Source: Chloroflexota bacterium
GTDB lineage: Bacteria; Chloroflexota; FW602-bin22; JACPRP01
Length of the DNA: 64,000 nucleotides
Direction of reading: 5' to 3'
Assembly: GCA_016210495.1 (NCBI GenBank)
Contig: JACQUC010000268.1
Span: 44,599-108,598 of the forward strand
In this document: positions 53,839-63,102 of the stretch, piece by piece
Layout of the letters: each line of letters starts with the position of its first letter
Numbering within the stretch: the first letter of the stretch is position 1
Made by a program: the position numbers and the translations under genes
The notes under the pieces: model-generated
Told to the model about the DNA's origin: nothing
What the model saw: the letters and a program-made list of their open reading frames with translations, nothing else
Databases searched by the model: none

Positions 53839-53865
53839 GGCGCAAACTAGCTCCGCCGACTAGAA

Positions 53866-53894
53866 TTGACAGCCGATTATGTTCAGACTATAGT
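53866..53894 (+). promoter_or_regulatory. Sigma-70-type promoter
   Basis: TTGACA, exactly 17 bp, TATAGT. It is 36 bp before the molybdoenzyme start at 53931. This is the best -35/-10 match I saw in the window. Confidence 0.65.
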
Positions 53895-53930
53895 GGTCCG
53901 TGGAAGGCAAGAGTCGACTGGGGGGCTATT

Positions 53931-54929
53931 ATGATTGCACCCGTTGCGCGTGATGAATGGATACCCAGCGCCTGCAGTATGTGCTATGGTTCCTGCTCGA
54001 TCCTGGTCCACAAAGTTGACGGCGTGGCAGTTAAGATCGAAGGCAATCCGGCCAGCCCGGTTGGAAACGGCAGACTCTGCCCCAAGGGCGTGGCCGGCAT
54101 TATGACGGCCTACGATCCCAACCGGGTTAAATCCCCGCTGAAAAGAACAAATGCTGAAAAGGGAATAGGAATAGACCCGTGCTGGGTGGAGATCACCTGG
54201 GACGAGGCGCTCGACACCATCGCCAGGCACCTTATCCGCATCCGCTCGGAAGATCCCAGGAAGCTGCTTTTCCAGGTCACTACCACGATTTCGACCTCCA
54301 TCCGCCGCGTCGGCAATGCCTTCCTTGGCGCGTATGGCTCGCCCAATCTCTGGGTGGCCGGTGGTGGGGTGCACTGCGGCAATGGCGCCCACGAGATCGG
54401 CGGGGTGATGCACGCCTCCTGGTCCATCGTGCCGGATTACGATTACTGCAGCTACGCGCTTTACTTCGGCGCCAGCAAGGGGCATTCGGCGGGCCACGTC
54501 GCCAACACCAACGCGCAGAAGGCCGCGGACGCGCGAGCCAGAGGAATGAAGCTGGTGGTCGTCGACCCGATGTGCGGCTCGGCGGCGGCCAAAGCCACCG
54601 AGTGGGTGCCGATTCGGGTAGGGACCGATGCGGCCTTGGCCCTGGCCATGGTGAACGTGCTGCTCAACGAGCTTGGGATGTGGGATGCGCAGTACTTGAA
54701 GCGGAGCACTAACGGGCCGTATCTGGTGGGGCGGGATGGGCTTTACATAAGAAATGAGGCGAGTGGTCGGCCGATGGTGTGGGATGCGCTGGCGGGCGAG
54801 GCGAAGGCATTCGACGACCCCAGCGTTGGGGATATGGCGCTGGAGGGGGAGTACGAGGTAAGGGGGGAAAAGGCCGTACCCGGCTTCGGGTTATTGAAGG
54901 AGCACGTGAAGAAATACACGCCGGAGTAG
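53931..54929 (+). CDS. Molybdopterin oxidoreductase (DMSO reductase family), N-terminal part, ends at in-frame TAG
   Basis: 332 residues from the ATG at 53931, preceded by GGGGGG; the frame upstream of it contains the promoter, so the longer start is wrong. It has Cys15, Cys18, Cys22 and Cys50 for a [4Fe-4S] cluster (CSMCYGSC...CPKG), then the first molybdopterin-binding segments (TTISTSIRRVGNAFLGAYGS). It ends KEHVKKYTPE then TAG at 54927-54929, and the same frame carries on as ASEITSVPARTIRRLAREYG. The interruption lies in a surface region between domains and would truncate the enzyme. Confidence 0.85.
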   Translation: MIAPVARDEWIPSACSMCYGSCSILVHKVDGVAVKIEGNPASPVGNGRLCPKGVAGIMTAYDPNRVKSPLKRTNAEKGIGIDPCWVEITWDEALDTIARHLIRIRSEDPRKLLFQVTTTISTSIRRVGNAFLGAYGSPNLWVAGGGVHCGNGAHEIGGVMHASWSIVPDYDYCSYALYFGASKGHSAGHVANTNAQKAADARARGMKLVVVDPMCGSAAAKATEWVPIRVGTDAALALAMVNVLLNELGMWDAQYLKRSTNGPYLVGRDGLYIRNEASGRPMVWDALAGEAKAFDDPSVGDMALEGEYEVRGEKAVPGFGLLKEHVKKYTPE

Positions 54930-54947
54930 GCGTCGGAGATAACGAGC

Positions 54948-56516
54948 GTGCCGGCTCGGACCATACGGCGCCTGGCGCGGGAGTATGGTGAGGCGGCGCG
55001 GATAGGGAGCACCATCCTGATCGAGGGGAAAGAGCTGCCGTACCGGCCTGTGGCGGCGATCTATTTTCGGGGAGCGCAGGGGCATCGGAACTCGGTGTAC
55101 AACTGTTTGGCGATAGAGCTGTTGACACAGGTGGTAGGAGCGGCGGACGTGCCCGGCGGGACCCTTGGGTTCAATCCGGTGAGCCACGGGCATCCGGCGA
55201 CCGGACGGCCAAGGTACATACCCACCAAAGATGCCGATGGCCAGATGATCGCGGGGACCTGGCTAACGGCCCACAAACCTTACCCCGCGCGAGAGCCAAA
55301 GCGCCCGCAGGGAATGGGCTTGCAGGAGGTCTTCCCTTTCACCCTGGCCTCTCCACATATGGCATCGGCCGATCAAGAGGAGCTGTGGACGAAAGTTGAG
55401 TTGCCCTACCGCCCCGAGATACTGATCAATTGGGGCGCCAACTCGGTGATGAGTATGGGCAACGCGGCGACGGTGGCCGAGAGCCTGAAGAAGTACAGGT
55501 TCATCGCTTCCTTCGACCTATTCCTCAACGAGTTCACGGACTTTGCCGACATCGTCCTGCCAGACACCAACTATCTCGAGCGCTACGACCCATGGCCGAA
55601 CGTCCCCATCTTCAGCCTGCCGGCGGGAATGGGCAACTGGGGTTGGGCGTTTGGCCAGCCTGTCCTGGAACCGCCCGCGAATGTGCGCAGCTTCACGGAC
55701 GTCGTGTTCGATCTGGCCGAGCGCGTCGGCATCCTGGACGGGATGAACGCGGTCGCCAACATGCTTTTCGAGCTCCAAGGCTCGAACAAGTTAGACTTGG
55801 ACAAGAGATACAGCTTTGCCGAAATCTGCGATCGAATGCTTAGATCGAATTTCGGTGACGAGCACGACATCGATTGGTTCAAACAAAACGGCGTGATGAC
55901 CTGGCCCAAGAAGGTCGAGGAGGTATACTGGCGTCCGTTCCTGGACGTGAGGGTCCCCATCTATTGGGAGGAGCTGAAGCGGGTCGGACGGCGGGTCAAG
56001 GATTTGGCGGACGGCTTTGGACTGGAGCTTGACTACCGTCAGTACGAGGCGCTGCCGGAGTGGCTCCCTTGCGCCTCACACGAGGTGCAGGATTCCGCCT
56101 ACGACCTCTACGGATTCTATTACCGGGACGTGCTACATACCAACTCCTTTACGATGGAGAATCCCTGGCTCGACGAGGCAGCGGACATGAACCCCTACTC
56201 GTACCTGATATCGATCAACGCGGCGACCGCGAAGAAAAAGGGCCTCCGCGACGGCGACGAGGTATGGGTCGAATCGACCAGGGGTCGCAAGATAAGGGGC
56301 AAGGTCAAGCTTACGGAAGGCGTGCATCCCGAGGGCCTGGGCATCGGCGCCTGCGCGGGCCACTGGACCAAGCACCAGCCCATCGCCAAGGGCAAGGGCG
56401 TCTTCTTCAACGACCTACTGGAGATAGACCTCCAGCACGTGAACCACGCCAACTCGAATCTCGATTTGTGCGTGAAGGTAAAGATAGCCGCCTACCATCC
56501 CGACGCGTCCACCTGA
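54948..56516 (+). CDS. Molybdopterin oxidoreductase, C-terminal part after in-frame TAG
   Basis: Same reading frame as the part ending at 54929. If translated separately it would start at GTG 54948 (PARTIRRLAREYGEAARIG). It contains the remaining molybdopterin domain (NWGANSVMSMGNAATVAESL, LPDTNYLERYDPW) and the C-terminal beta-barrel domain (PYSYLISINAATAKKKGLRD, DGDEVWVESTRG, HANSNLDLCVKV). Together the two parts span about 860 codons, normal for a catalytic subunit. The single TAG is compatible with a Trp-to-stop change. Alternatives are a split enzyme or readthrough. It overlaps the convergent FG-GAP gene by 25 bp. Confidence 0.82.
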   Translation: MPARTIRRLAREYGEAARIGSTILIEGKELPYRPVAAIYFRGAQGHRNSVYNCLAIELLTQVVGAADVPGGTLGFNPVSHGHPATGRPRYIPTKDADGQMIAGTWLTAHKPYPAREPKRPQGMGLQEVFPFTLASPHMASADQEELWTKVELPYRPEILINWGANSVMSMGNAATVAESLKKYRFIASFDLFLNEFTDFADIVLPDTNYLERYDPWPNVPIFSLPAGMGNWGWAFGQPVLEPPANVRSFTDVVFDLAERVGILDGMNAVANMLFELQGSNKLDLDKRYSFAEICDRMLRSNFGDEHDIDWFKQNGVMTWPKKVEEVYWRPFLDVRVPIYWEELKRVGRRVKDLADGFGLELDYRQYEALPEWLPCASHEVQDSAYDLYGFYYRDVLHTNSFTMENPWLDEAADMNPYSYLISINAATAKKKGLRDGDEVWVESTRGRKIRGKVKLTEGVHPEGLGIGACAGHWTKHQPIAKGKGVFFNDLLEIDLQHVNHANSNLDLCVKVKIAAYHPDAST

Positions 56517-58522
56517 AAGAACACAGGAAGAAAGAGCATGGGCCGGAGTGGGGTGAACACATACGACGCCCCCTGATCTGCGGTGGAGCCAACGTCGGAG
56601 CCGCTGACCCCTACCGCGATCGTGTCCCCGCTGATGCCTACTGCGAAGCCGCCGAGCGCGTCACCCGCGGCGCCGTTGGCGATGGTGAGTTTCTGGCTTT
56701 GGGTCGATGTGCCGGCCCAGCCGCCCGCGGGTTTGACGAAGACGTAGGCAGCGCCTTGGTCCGGTTTCCCGCCGACGTCGGCTCCGCCGGCACCGATTGC
56801 CACCGTGTTGCCGCTCACGGACGCCGACCCAAGGCCAAAAAGGTCATTGGCTGCACCGTCGGAGGTGATGAGCTTGGCGTTCTGCGTCAAGGTCCCCGCC
56901 CAGCCCGTGCCCGGCTCGACGAAGACGTAGGCAGCGCCCTGATCGACCCTGCCGGAGATGTCGGCGTCGGATGCCCCAATCACGATCGTCTCCCCACTTA
57001 TGGCCGACTGGGCACCAAACCCGTCATTGGCGGCGCCGTCGGAGGCGATGAGCTTGGCGTTCTGCGTCAGCGTTCCCGCCCAGCCCGAGCCTGGCTTGAT
57101 GAACACGTAGGCAGCGCCCTGGGACTCGTTCGCGCCGACTGTCTTGAAGGGCGCTCCCACGACGATGGTGTCGAAGCTTACAGCGCCGAAAGCCATTCCG
57201 TCGCCAGCGGCGCCGTCGGAGGCGATGAGCTTGGCGTTCTGGGTCAGGGTGCCGGCCCAGCCGCCCACCGGCTTCACGAAGACGTAGGCTGCGCCCTGTC
57301 CGATGTTTGCCCCAATGCTGTGAGAGAGAGCCCCGGCCACGACCGTGTTTCCGTCTATTCCCACCGCTATGCCGAACATGTTGCCGGCGGCGCCGTCGGA
57401 GGCGACGAGCTTGGCGCTCTGGGTCAGGGTGCCGGCCCAGCCACCCGCAGGCCTGACAAAGACGTACGCGGCGCCTTGGGCCGCGCTCGCCCCGACGCTT
57501 GCCGAGCGCGCGCCGATCACCAGCGTGTCGCCGCTTACGCTCACGGCGCCGCCGAAGTTGTCAAGGGCGGCGCCGTCGGAGGCGATGAGCTTGGCGTTTT
57601 GAGTCAGAGTACCGGCCCAGCTCATGGTGGGCTTCACGAAGACGTAGGCTGCACCCTGGTTCGCTCTCCCGCCGACGTCGGCCAGGGCTGCCCCGACGAC
57701 GACCGTGTCTCCGTGGATTGCTATCGAGGAGCCGAAGAAGTCACTGGCCGCCCCATCGGAGGCGGTCAGGTTGGCCGCCTGAAACAAGGGGTCCACTACC
57801 ACCGGGTAGTGGGCGCTGGCGTCGGCTACCCGCAGCAGAAGTTGTGAGTCGCTCAACTCCATCCACGTCGAGAGCTCGTGCCCAGTTGCGTCGTAGGCAG
57901 TCAGGCCACTATAGTGCAGCGCTGCCGTCCCGTCCGCCCTCTTCAGGATCAAGCCGCCGCCTGGCTCGCGTACGGCCGCCAGGTCTCCCGAGAGCGCTAT
58001 CTTCAGGGTCAGGGGGTCGTCACCACGCTCCCCGGGTGGACTGTCCAGGTTGAATCCCTGCTCCAGACCCAGCGGACCGTTCACGTACCACTCCCTGATC
58101 GGTCCACGCTCGTACTCCACTCGATTTGCATTGGCCTGGGGTATCGCGGCGTCCACCTGCGCCAGCAAGTCGCCGTAGCCGTAGGCGCTTAGTGCCATCC
58201 CCCAGCGCTCAGCACCGGTACTGACATAAACCCCATCGGACGTGAAGCTGGCCATCACCCCGTGTTTTGGGTTGGCTGCCCACAGGCCTTCGTCCGACCT
58301 GACCACGCGGTAAGCCGAGTCGTCGCGACCCAGCGTCGCCGATATGGCGGCTTTGTCGGTCGGGGATAGGCCAGCCCATCCGCTTCCCCGTTGCGCGTTC
58401 CCTTCTGCCCAATTGGCGGGCGGGCCTGGTCGCGCTGCTGGGGTCAGCCCCACCACGGCCGCGACCAGAACTAGGGCTATGACCATCCTGATGTATGACA
58501 CGCCGTATGAGTGAAATTTCAC
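56492..58522 (-). CDS. Secreted FG-GAP repeat protein (seven-bladed propeller)
   Basis: 676 residues with a signal peptide (IALVLVAAVVGLT). The N-terminal 230 residues are unrecognised. They are followed by seven repeats of about 60 residues with consensus NAKLIASDGAA-x-D-FG, then GDTIVIGA-DVG, then QGAAYVFVKP-GWAGTLTQ. The repeats also stand out at the DNA level. Such FG-GAP propellers are exported and bind ligands or ions. GTG start after GGAG. The tail PMLFLPVFFQVDASGW overlaps the convergent molybdoenzyme. Confidence 0.85.
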   Translation of the reverse strand: MKFHSYGVSYIRMVIALVLVAAVVGLTPAARPGPPANWAEGNAQRGSGWAGLSPTDKAAISATLGRDDSAYRVVRSDEGLWAANPKHGVMASFTSDGVYVSTGAERWGMALSAYGYGDLLAQVDAAIPQANANRVEYERGPIREWYVNGPLGLEQGFNLDSPPGERGDDPLTLKIALSGDLAAVREPGGGLILKRADGTAALHYSGLTAYDATGHELSTWMELSDSQLLLRVADASAHYPVVVDPLFQAANLTASDGAASDFFGSSIAIHGDTVVVGAALADVGGRANQGAAYVFVKPTMSWAGTLTQNAKLIASDGAALDNFGGAVSVSGDTLVIGARSASVGASAAQGAAYVFVRPAGGWAGTLTQSAKLVASDGAAGNMFGIAVGIDGNTVVAGALSHSIGANIGQGAAYVFVKPVGGWAGTLTQNAKLIASDGAAGDGMAFGAVSFDTIVVGAPFKTVGANESQGAAYVFIKPGSGWAGTLTQNAKLIASDGAANDGFGAQSAISGETIVIGASDADISGRVDQGAAYVFVEPGTGWAGTLTQNAKLITSDGAANDLFGLGSASVSGNTVAIGAGGADVGGKPDQGAAYVFVKPAGGWAGTSTQSQKLTIANGAAGDALGGFAVGISGDTIAVGVSGSDVGSTADQGASYVFTPLRPMLFLPVFFQVDASGW

Positions 58523-58537
58523 GGCAGACTCCTTTAT

Positions 58538-60868
58538 TTAACGGAAGGTGATATTTGCGACCGCCCGGCCACCGCCAGGAGCGGTGACGACGACCTGCGT
58601 CGCCCCCGAGCTGTCTGGATTCTGGGTACCGATCGCGCCCCGTATGTCCACAGCCCAGTTGCCGAGGGCGTCCGCGACGGGTGTGGCGACCACCGAAGTG
58701 GTGTTGGTGCCGTTGGCCCAACGGATCTGCAGCGTTTGGGGGGGGCTAGTGACCGGGCTTATCGTGCCGGTCATTCGGAAGCGTGACTGGCTCCTGCGGT
58801 ACTCCGCCAGCGAGATGGCGATCGACTCCGCGGCCCCCACATTGACGGTCACCGTCGCGAAGTTAGAGAGCGCTCCTCCAGCATCCTGAGCACTGTACGT
58901 GAACGTATACGTACCGGGAAGGCTGGCGTTGAAGTTCACGACATTGCCGGCGACCGTCGCAGTTGCTCCGCCGGGCAAAGGCTGCGTCTGGTTCGCGATA
59001 GCCACGATGTCCGCCTGGCCGTCCGGATCCGTGTCGTTGGCCAGCACTGCCAGTGCGATCGTCTGGTTCGCAAGCGCGGCGAAAGTATCGTTGACCGCGG
59101 CCGGCAGATCGTTCGCCGGGTTGATCGTGACCGAGACGCCAGCGGGGCCTGAGGCCGTCGTACCTACCGTCACTACATAGGTGAAGCCGTCGAGGCCATT
59201 GGCGTTGGGATTCGGCGTATAAGTCACGGTGCCGTCCGCGTTGACCACTGCGGTGCCGAGTCGGGGCAGTGACGTCAAGCTGACTGTCCCCCCGGCCACG
59301 TTGGCGTCGTTGGCCAGAACAGCGATCGTCTGCGGCCCCGAATCTTCGGGGTATGTGGCCGAGTCGTTCACCGCCACCGGGCTGCCCGCTGGTGGGCCGG
59401 TGCTTAACCCTGTGGTCACAACGCTCTCGTCCTCTCCGCCAGCGCTCGAGCGCACGGTCACGTCGTAGGGCGGCACGGCGACCGACGGCACCTCGACAAA
59501 GCCGTTCACGAGCTCACCCGAGTAGCCTTCGTACGCCACTGATAACCGGGGCTGGTTGACGAGATCGCTGGACGTCGCCCTGACTGTCATCTTCTGGGTA
59601 CTCGGGTCCCAAGACGCCGTGGTGATGGCCACTTCGTCGGTTACACGCTTCTGGAGGTACGCGGGTACGATGTTGCCGTTCGCGTCGCGCGCGGCTGCGT
59701 CCTTCACACACACCGCCGTCGGTACCGTTGCCGGCTGCGACTGGCCCCAGAAGCGGCTGCCGGTGCTGTACATCTGCCTCTCGAGGGCACCCACTGGAGC
59801 GCTGAAGGGAGGGAGAATATCGCCCGTGAGCGCGTCCACGGTGCCGGCGCACGGCGCTTCGAAGAAGGTGAGCAACGGCAGGATGGCGGCAGGCCTGGCC
59901 TGGCCGGGGAGCCGACCCTGGACGGTCGGGGACCCGGTCGCAAAGACGTCGAGCTTCCGTCCCGTGGCATTTCGGATATAGCTGGCGCGGGTGACGTCGA
60001 CCCGGCCGGGCATTATGCCCGTGAAGATGCGGCCCATCAGGCTGAAGTCACTGGTCTCGATGAAGTTGATGCCCGGTCCCCCTAGGTTGGACCCGGCAGG
60101 CCCCTCGATGCGGAAGATATTGTGGTTGCGAGAGGCGCCGGTCGAGTCGACGAAGTTGGGCAACGCGCTGCCGGTGACCGGCCCGCTACGGGCGGGATCG
60201 GCGATGTACAGCTTGCCCGGGACAGGTCCGACAACGGCCGCCAATTCGGCCCCCCCCGGAGTGTTCGAAGGCAGCAGGAACGGGCCCAGGCGCGACCCCC
60301 GTGCACAGTCGAACTCACCCGGCGCGCAGTTTATGCCGACGTCGTCGGTGAAGAATATCCGGTCGCCCTGGGCCGCGGCGATGAGTTCCTCTCCGTAGGG
60401 ATGGATAAACCGGTATGTCCCGGTAGCAGGCACCGGGTCCAGCCTCACCCGAATCCGCGAGAACGTGATCTGCCCCCCTGGCACGACATTCGCGACGAAG
60501 GCAGCTTCCACTGCGAGTACCAGCAGTGCGCGGCCACCGGTCGCCGGCGTCAGCCCCGCATCGGCGGCGAACCAGAAGTGCTCGTCGAAGAACTGGGCCG
60601 GGAACACCTCCGGCACCGCCGGCGGGTCGCCCGGGAGCAAGAGACACCATCCGCCATCCACTTCGGCCTGGTTCTTGGGATCGCAGAACTCCAGCGCCAA
60701 TCCGGTGCTGTCCTGGTACCACGTCGGATAGCCGCCCACCGAAGGGGCGTTGCTCACGGGGCCCGTGCGCTCGAGGACGGCGTGAACCCCCCGGCCCGCG
60801 CCGAAGAGCAGCAACAAGAGTGTGGCCACGCTGGCCAGAAATCTGAATCGAGTTGTGTTGAATGACAC
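58538..60868 (-). CDS. Large secreted protein with tandem Ig/cadherin-like domains
   Basis: 776 residues, GTG start after GGAGGGCAAAGGAC, with a signal peptide (LASVATLLLLLFGAG). The N-terminal 450 residues are unrecognised and mention no catalytic motif. About 480-660 holds two tandem domains of the VNDSATYPEDSGPQTIAVLA type (cadherin-like/Big_9), then a final beta-rich Ig-like domain. Such proteins are extracellular or surface attached. It is upstream of the FG-GAP gene by 15 bp, so the two likely form one transcript. Confidence 0.8.
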   Translation of the reverse strand: MSFNTTRFRFLASVATLLLLLFGAGRGVHAVLERTGPVSNAPSVGGYPTWYQDSTGLALEFCDPKNQAEVDGGWCLLLPGDPPAVPEVFPAQFFDEHFWFAADAGLTPATGGRALLVLAVEAAFVANVVPGGQITFSRIRVRLDPVPATGTYRFIHPYGEELIAAAQGDRIFFTDDVGINCAPGEFDCARGSRLGPFLLPSNTPGGAELAAVVGPVPGKLYIADPARSGPVTGSALPNFVDSTGASRNHNIFRIEGPAGSNLGGPGINFIETSDFSLMGRIFTGIMPGRVDVTRASYIRNATGRKLDVFATGSPTVQGRLPGQARPAAILPLLTFFEAPCAGTVDALTGDILPPFSAPVGALERQMYSTGSRFWGQSQPATVPTAVCVKDAAARDANGNIVPAYLQKRVTDEVAITTASWDPSTQKMTVRATSSDLVNQPRLSVAYEGYSGELVNGFVEVPSVAVPPYDVTVRSSAGGEDESVVTTGLSTGPPAGSPVAVNDSATYPEDSGPQTIAVLANDANVAGGTVSLTSLPRLGTAVVNADGTVTYTPNPNANGLDGFTYVVTVGTTASGPAGVSVTINPANDLPAAVNDTFAALANQTIALAVLANDTDPDGQADIVAIANQTQPLPGGATATVAGNVVNFNASLPGTYTFTYSAQDAGGALSNFATVTVNVGAAESIAISLAEYRRSQSRFRMTGTISPVTSPPQTLQIRWANGTNTTSVVATPVADALGNWAVDIRGAIGTQNPDSSGATQVVVTAPGGGRAVANITFR

Positions 60869-61239
60869 GTCCTTTGCCCTCCAATCTGCCCTTGACCTTC
60901 TTCCCCTATGACTCGCCAGCCAGATCGTGGCGGCCGAGTCCGCTGCGTGTGCGTCATTTACTCCTACGCCCTATCGCAAAGAGCTTGATGCGCGGCAACG
61001 ATTCCGGGGGAGGCTTATGTAGAACCAGCAGGTGGCATCGCCCCACCTGCCTCCTTAGCTCTTAAATGGCAAATAGCTCATGGTCTGGCTGATAGGCTAG
61101 CTGTGGTCACGGACAACAAAAATGAGGCCGGAGACGAAAAGCAGTCAACTAAGTGACGCACCGTCCTCCCGCCCCCTTTCCTGCGACGTTGCACGTCCGC
61201 TACATGCCCTGCAATTTCTGTGCCAGCCTGTCGAACAAG
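60869..61239. other. Intergenic with hairpin, no gene seen
   Basis: Contains GCAGGTGG/CCACCTGC (8-bp stem) at 61028-61050. Otherwise nothing recognisable up to the molybdoenzyme remnant. Confidence 0.5.
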
Positions 61240-61366
61240 GGCGAAGTCGAGCTTCGGCGACGTGCGGGCGTGGATCTGTTCAAACAGAACGGCGTGATGA
61301 CCTGGCTCAAGTAGGTCGAGGATGCATACTAGCGGCCGTTCGTGGAAGTGACGGTCCCGAATCTGG
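61240..61366 (+). pseudogene. Decayed fragment of a DMSO-reductase-family gene
   Basis: Reads VDLFKQNGVMTWLK, stop, VEDAY, stop, RPFVEVTVP. The protein at 54948-56516 has IDWFKQNGVMTWPKKVEEVY, then WRPFLDVRVP, so similarity is about 30 residues and continues weakly upstream with a small deletion. TAG codons lie at 61312 and 61330, in place of Lys and Trp codons. It is a degraded partial duplicate about 5.4 kb away on the same strand. Confidence 0.82.
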
Positions 61367-61461
61367 GAGTTGACGAACGGCCATGCAACTGGTAAGATGC
61401 TGGTTGCGTGATGTTCTGGCGTTTGAATGGCCGTGCTGCCTGGTCACGAAGGAGGTCTGTT

Positions 61462-62319
61462 ATGATGCTCCGCTGCGCTGTTGTTCTTGCCACCCTCACG
61501 ACGCTTGTCCTTACCTCGTCGTCTTCGACCATTGCTCAGCCCTATTGCGCCTGGCAACCTGGTCCACAGTTCGCGAACGTGTATGCCGTCCCGGATCTGT
61601 CGGCAAGGCTCGGCTGCCCGGTGGGGCCGGACGCGCCGGTGCAACTGGCTCGCGAGAGCTTCCAGCGAGGCACGATGATTTGGCGCGCCGATTGGCGACA
61701 CATCTACGTGATACTGCACGCCGGGCGTTGGTCTGTATATGACGATACCTACCAGGAAGGCGAATTCCTGGGGAGCCCCGGTTCGCCCGACGGTGGCCTT
61801 GTGGCACCTGACCGCGGCTTCGGGAAGCTTTGGCGCCAGCGGTCCGAGGTCAGAGATGCCGTTGGATGGGCCACGGCCACCGAGGCGGGCATCCCCGGCC
61901 GCATCCAGGAGTTTGCCGGTGGCCGGATGGTCTGGACGGGCGACCGCGTTATCTACGTGCTCTTGTTCGATGGCGCCTGGGTTTCGTACTCCGACACGTA
62001 TGTCTACGCCCCGGTACCGCCTCCCCAGCCGCTACCCCCGCCACTTCCCCGCCCCTGCGAGTTCAGGCTCGGCTTCAAGGCCCTCCGCGATCAGATTCCC
62101 GAGGTCGTGGGGAGCTGCCTGGAGAACGACTGGTTCAACCCCTTGGACGGCAACGTCGTACAAAGAACGACCGCGTATCACGGCCTTGGAGGTCTTCTCG
62201 TGTGGCGCAAAGCCGACAACTGGACCGCCTTCACGGACGGCTACTGGACCTGGGTCAACGGCCCCTTCGGAATACAGAGACGGCTCAATAGCGAAAGGTT
62301 CGACTGGGAGCGAGACTAA
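61462..62319 (+). CDS. Secreted protein, Chloroflexi-type repeat domain
   Basis: 285 residues from the ATG after GGAGGTCTGTT, with a signal peptide (VVLATLTTLVLTSS). Two similar 60-residue segments (RGTMIWRADWRHIYVILHAG and GGRMVWTGDRVIYVLLFDGA) are followed by a Pro-rich linker (PVPPPQPLPPPLP). The C-terminal domain has GFKALRDQIPEVVG, FNPLDG and LLVWRKADNWTAFTDGYWTW. I recognise the C-terminal domain from secreted proteins of Chloroflexi; its function is unknown. It probably acts at the cell surface. Confidence 0.75.
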   Translation: MMLRCAVVLATLTTLVLTSSSSTIAQPYCAWQPGPQFANVYAVPDLSARLGCPVGPDAPVQLARESFQRGTMIWRADWRHIYVILHAGRWSVYDDTYQEGEFLGSPGSPDGGLVAPDRGFGKLWRQRSEVRDAVGWATATEAGIPGRIQEFAGGRMVWTGDRVIYVLLFDGAWVSYSDTYVYAPVPPPQPLPPPLPRPCEFRLGFKALRDQIPEVVGSCLENDWFNPLDGNVVQRTTAYHGLGGLLVWRKADNWTAFTDGYWTWVNGPFGIQRRLNSERFDWERD

Positions 62320-62414
62320 GGTACGTGCCGTAGGTCAGTCGGCACCGATCAAAGTGCCCTCGCTAGGGACGGTCGTGGGCAGTCTGCAAACCAGTGTCTC
62401 TGTTGCTTACTGCG

Positions 62415-62759
62415 TTACCGTACGCCTGGTGGCACCGTTTCCTCCAGATCTATCCTGAGCCTCCTTCTGGGACGAGGCCGTCGGAGTTCATCAAGCACGC
62501 GCGTTATGGGACGAGTCGGCACGAAGTACAATGGTACGCCTTGTTCCACCTGAATGTCCACAAGACGATCTTCTACAATCTCCAAGATGTGAGTGAGGTC
62601 GTCCGTGTCCACTATCGCGGTCAGGTACACGCCTGCGGGGTCCTCTCCCTCGCCGACCTCGAACGTCGCCTCAGGGTAGTGTGCCGCAATAGCGCCCTGC
62701 AGCTCACTCACCGCATCTTTGATCCGCGGGTCCTCAGGACTAACGCGTTTTCGTCTCAT
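62415..62759 (-). CDS. Small conserved hypothetical protein (partner of HEPN-like gene)
   Basis: 114 residues from MRRKRVSPEDPRIKDAV, with a GAGGAGAAG site. It has FEVGEGEDPAGVYLTAIVDT and VEQGVPLYFVPTRP. I recall similar proteins beside HEPN-domain genes in Chloroflexi. It overlaps the upstream gene by ATGA (62756-62759), so the two are translationally coupled. The role could be an antitoxin; not established. Confidence 0.55.
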   Translation of the reverse strand: MRRKRVSPEDPRIKDAVSELQGAIAAHYPEATFEVGEGEDPAGVYLTAIVDTDDLTHILEIVEDRLVDIQVEQGVPLYFVPTRPITRVLDELRRPRPRRRLRIDLEETVPPGVR

Positions 62760-63046
62760 CTTCTCCTCACTCCCCCTTGAACGGCTTCCACAAACGGACG
62801 TGTCCACTCCAGTGCCCGGGCGGCCTCTCGCTGGTTGACATAGTCTGTGGTGTAATCGGCCGTTTGCCGCAAGCCCAAGGTGTTGCTCATCGTCTGCCGA
62901 AGGCCGGGAGGATAGATCTTGCGACGATTAACGAGCTCGCGCACGAAGCGGGCCTGCACGAACTCGTGACCCCACCGACTCCCCCTGGGTTCAATGCCCG
63001 CCTGGGCGAGCGCAGCGATAGCACCGCTTGACCAGCGGTGCCCCAT
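62756..63046 (-). CDS. HEPN-domain protein, probably N-terminally truncated
   Basis: 96 residues. From ALAQAGIEPRGSRWGHEFVQ through LRQTADYTTDYVNQREAARA and LEWTRPFVEAV it matches the second half of HEPN domains (common length 130-190 residues), which occur in toxin-antitoxin systems with nucleotidyltransferases. The preceding MGHRWSSG looks like non-homologous sequence, so the first helices may be lost. It is coupled to the downstream small gene. Confidence 0.5.
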   Translation of the reverse strand: MGHRWSSGAIAALAQAGIEPRGSRWGHEFVQARFVRELVNRRKIYPPGLRQTMSNTLGLRQTADYTTDYVNQREAARALEWTRPFVEAVQGGVRRR

Positions 63047-63102
63047 TTGCCTCTGCTGCAGCGGGCCGCATCTGGCGGGCCCGCTGCCCCGATCCTGAAT
63101 GG

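Noticed and set aside
54927..54929. Pyrrolysine or other recoding of TAG
   Set aside because: No pyl genes or recoding structure seen; ordinary TAG stops end other genes here (for example 24603, 15518 and 52625), and the decayed copy has TAG at different codons.
56600..57800. Possible CRISPR array or satellite
   Set aside because: The repeat period is about 180 bp and every unit is coding in the same frame as a propeller repeat.
56060..57847. Open frame of 595 codons on the plus strand with repeats
   Set aside because: Overlaps the molybdoenzyme end and is antisense to the FG-GAP repeats, which explain its repetitive look.
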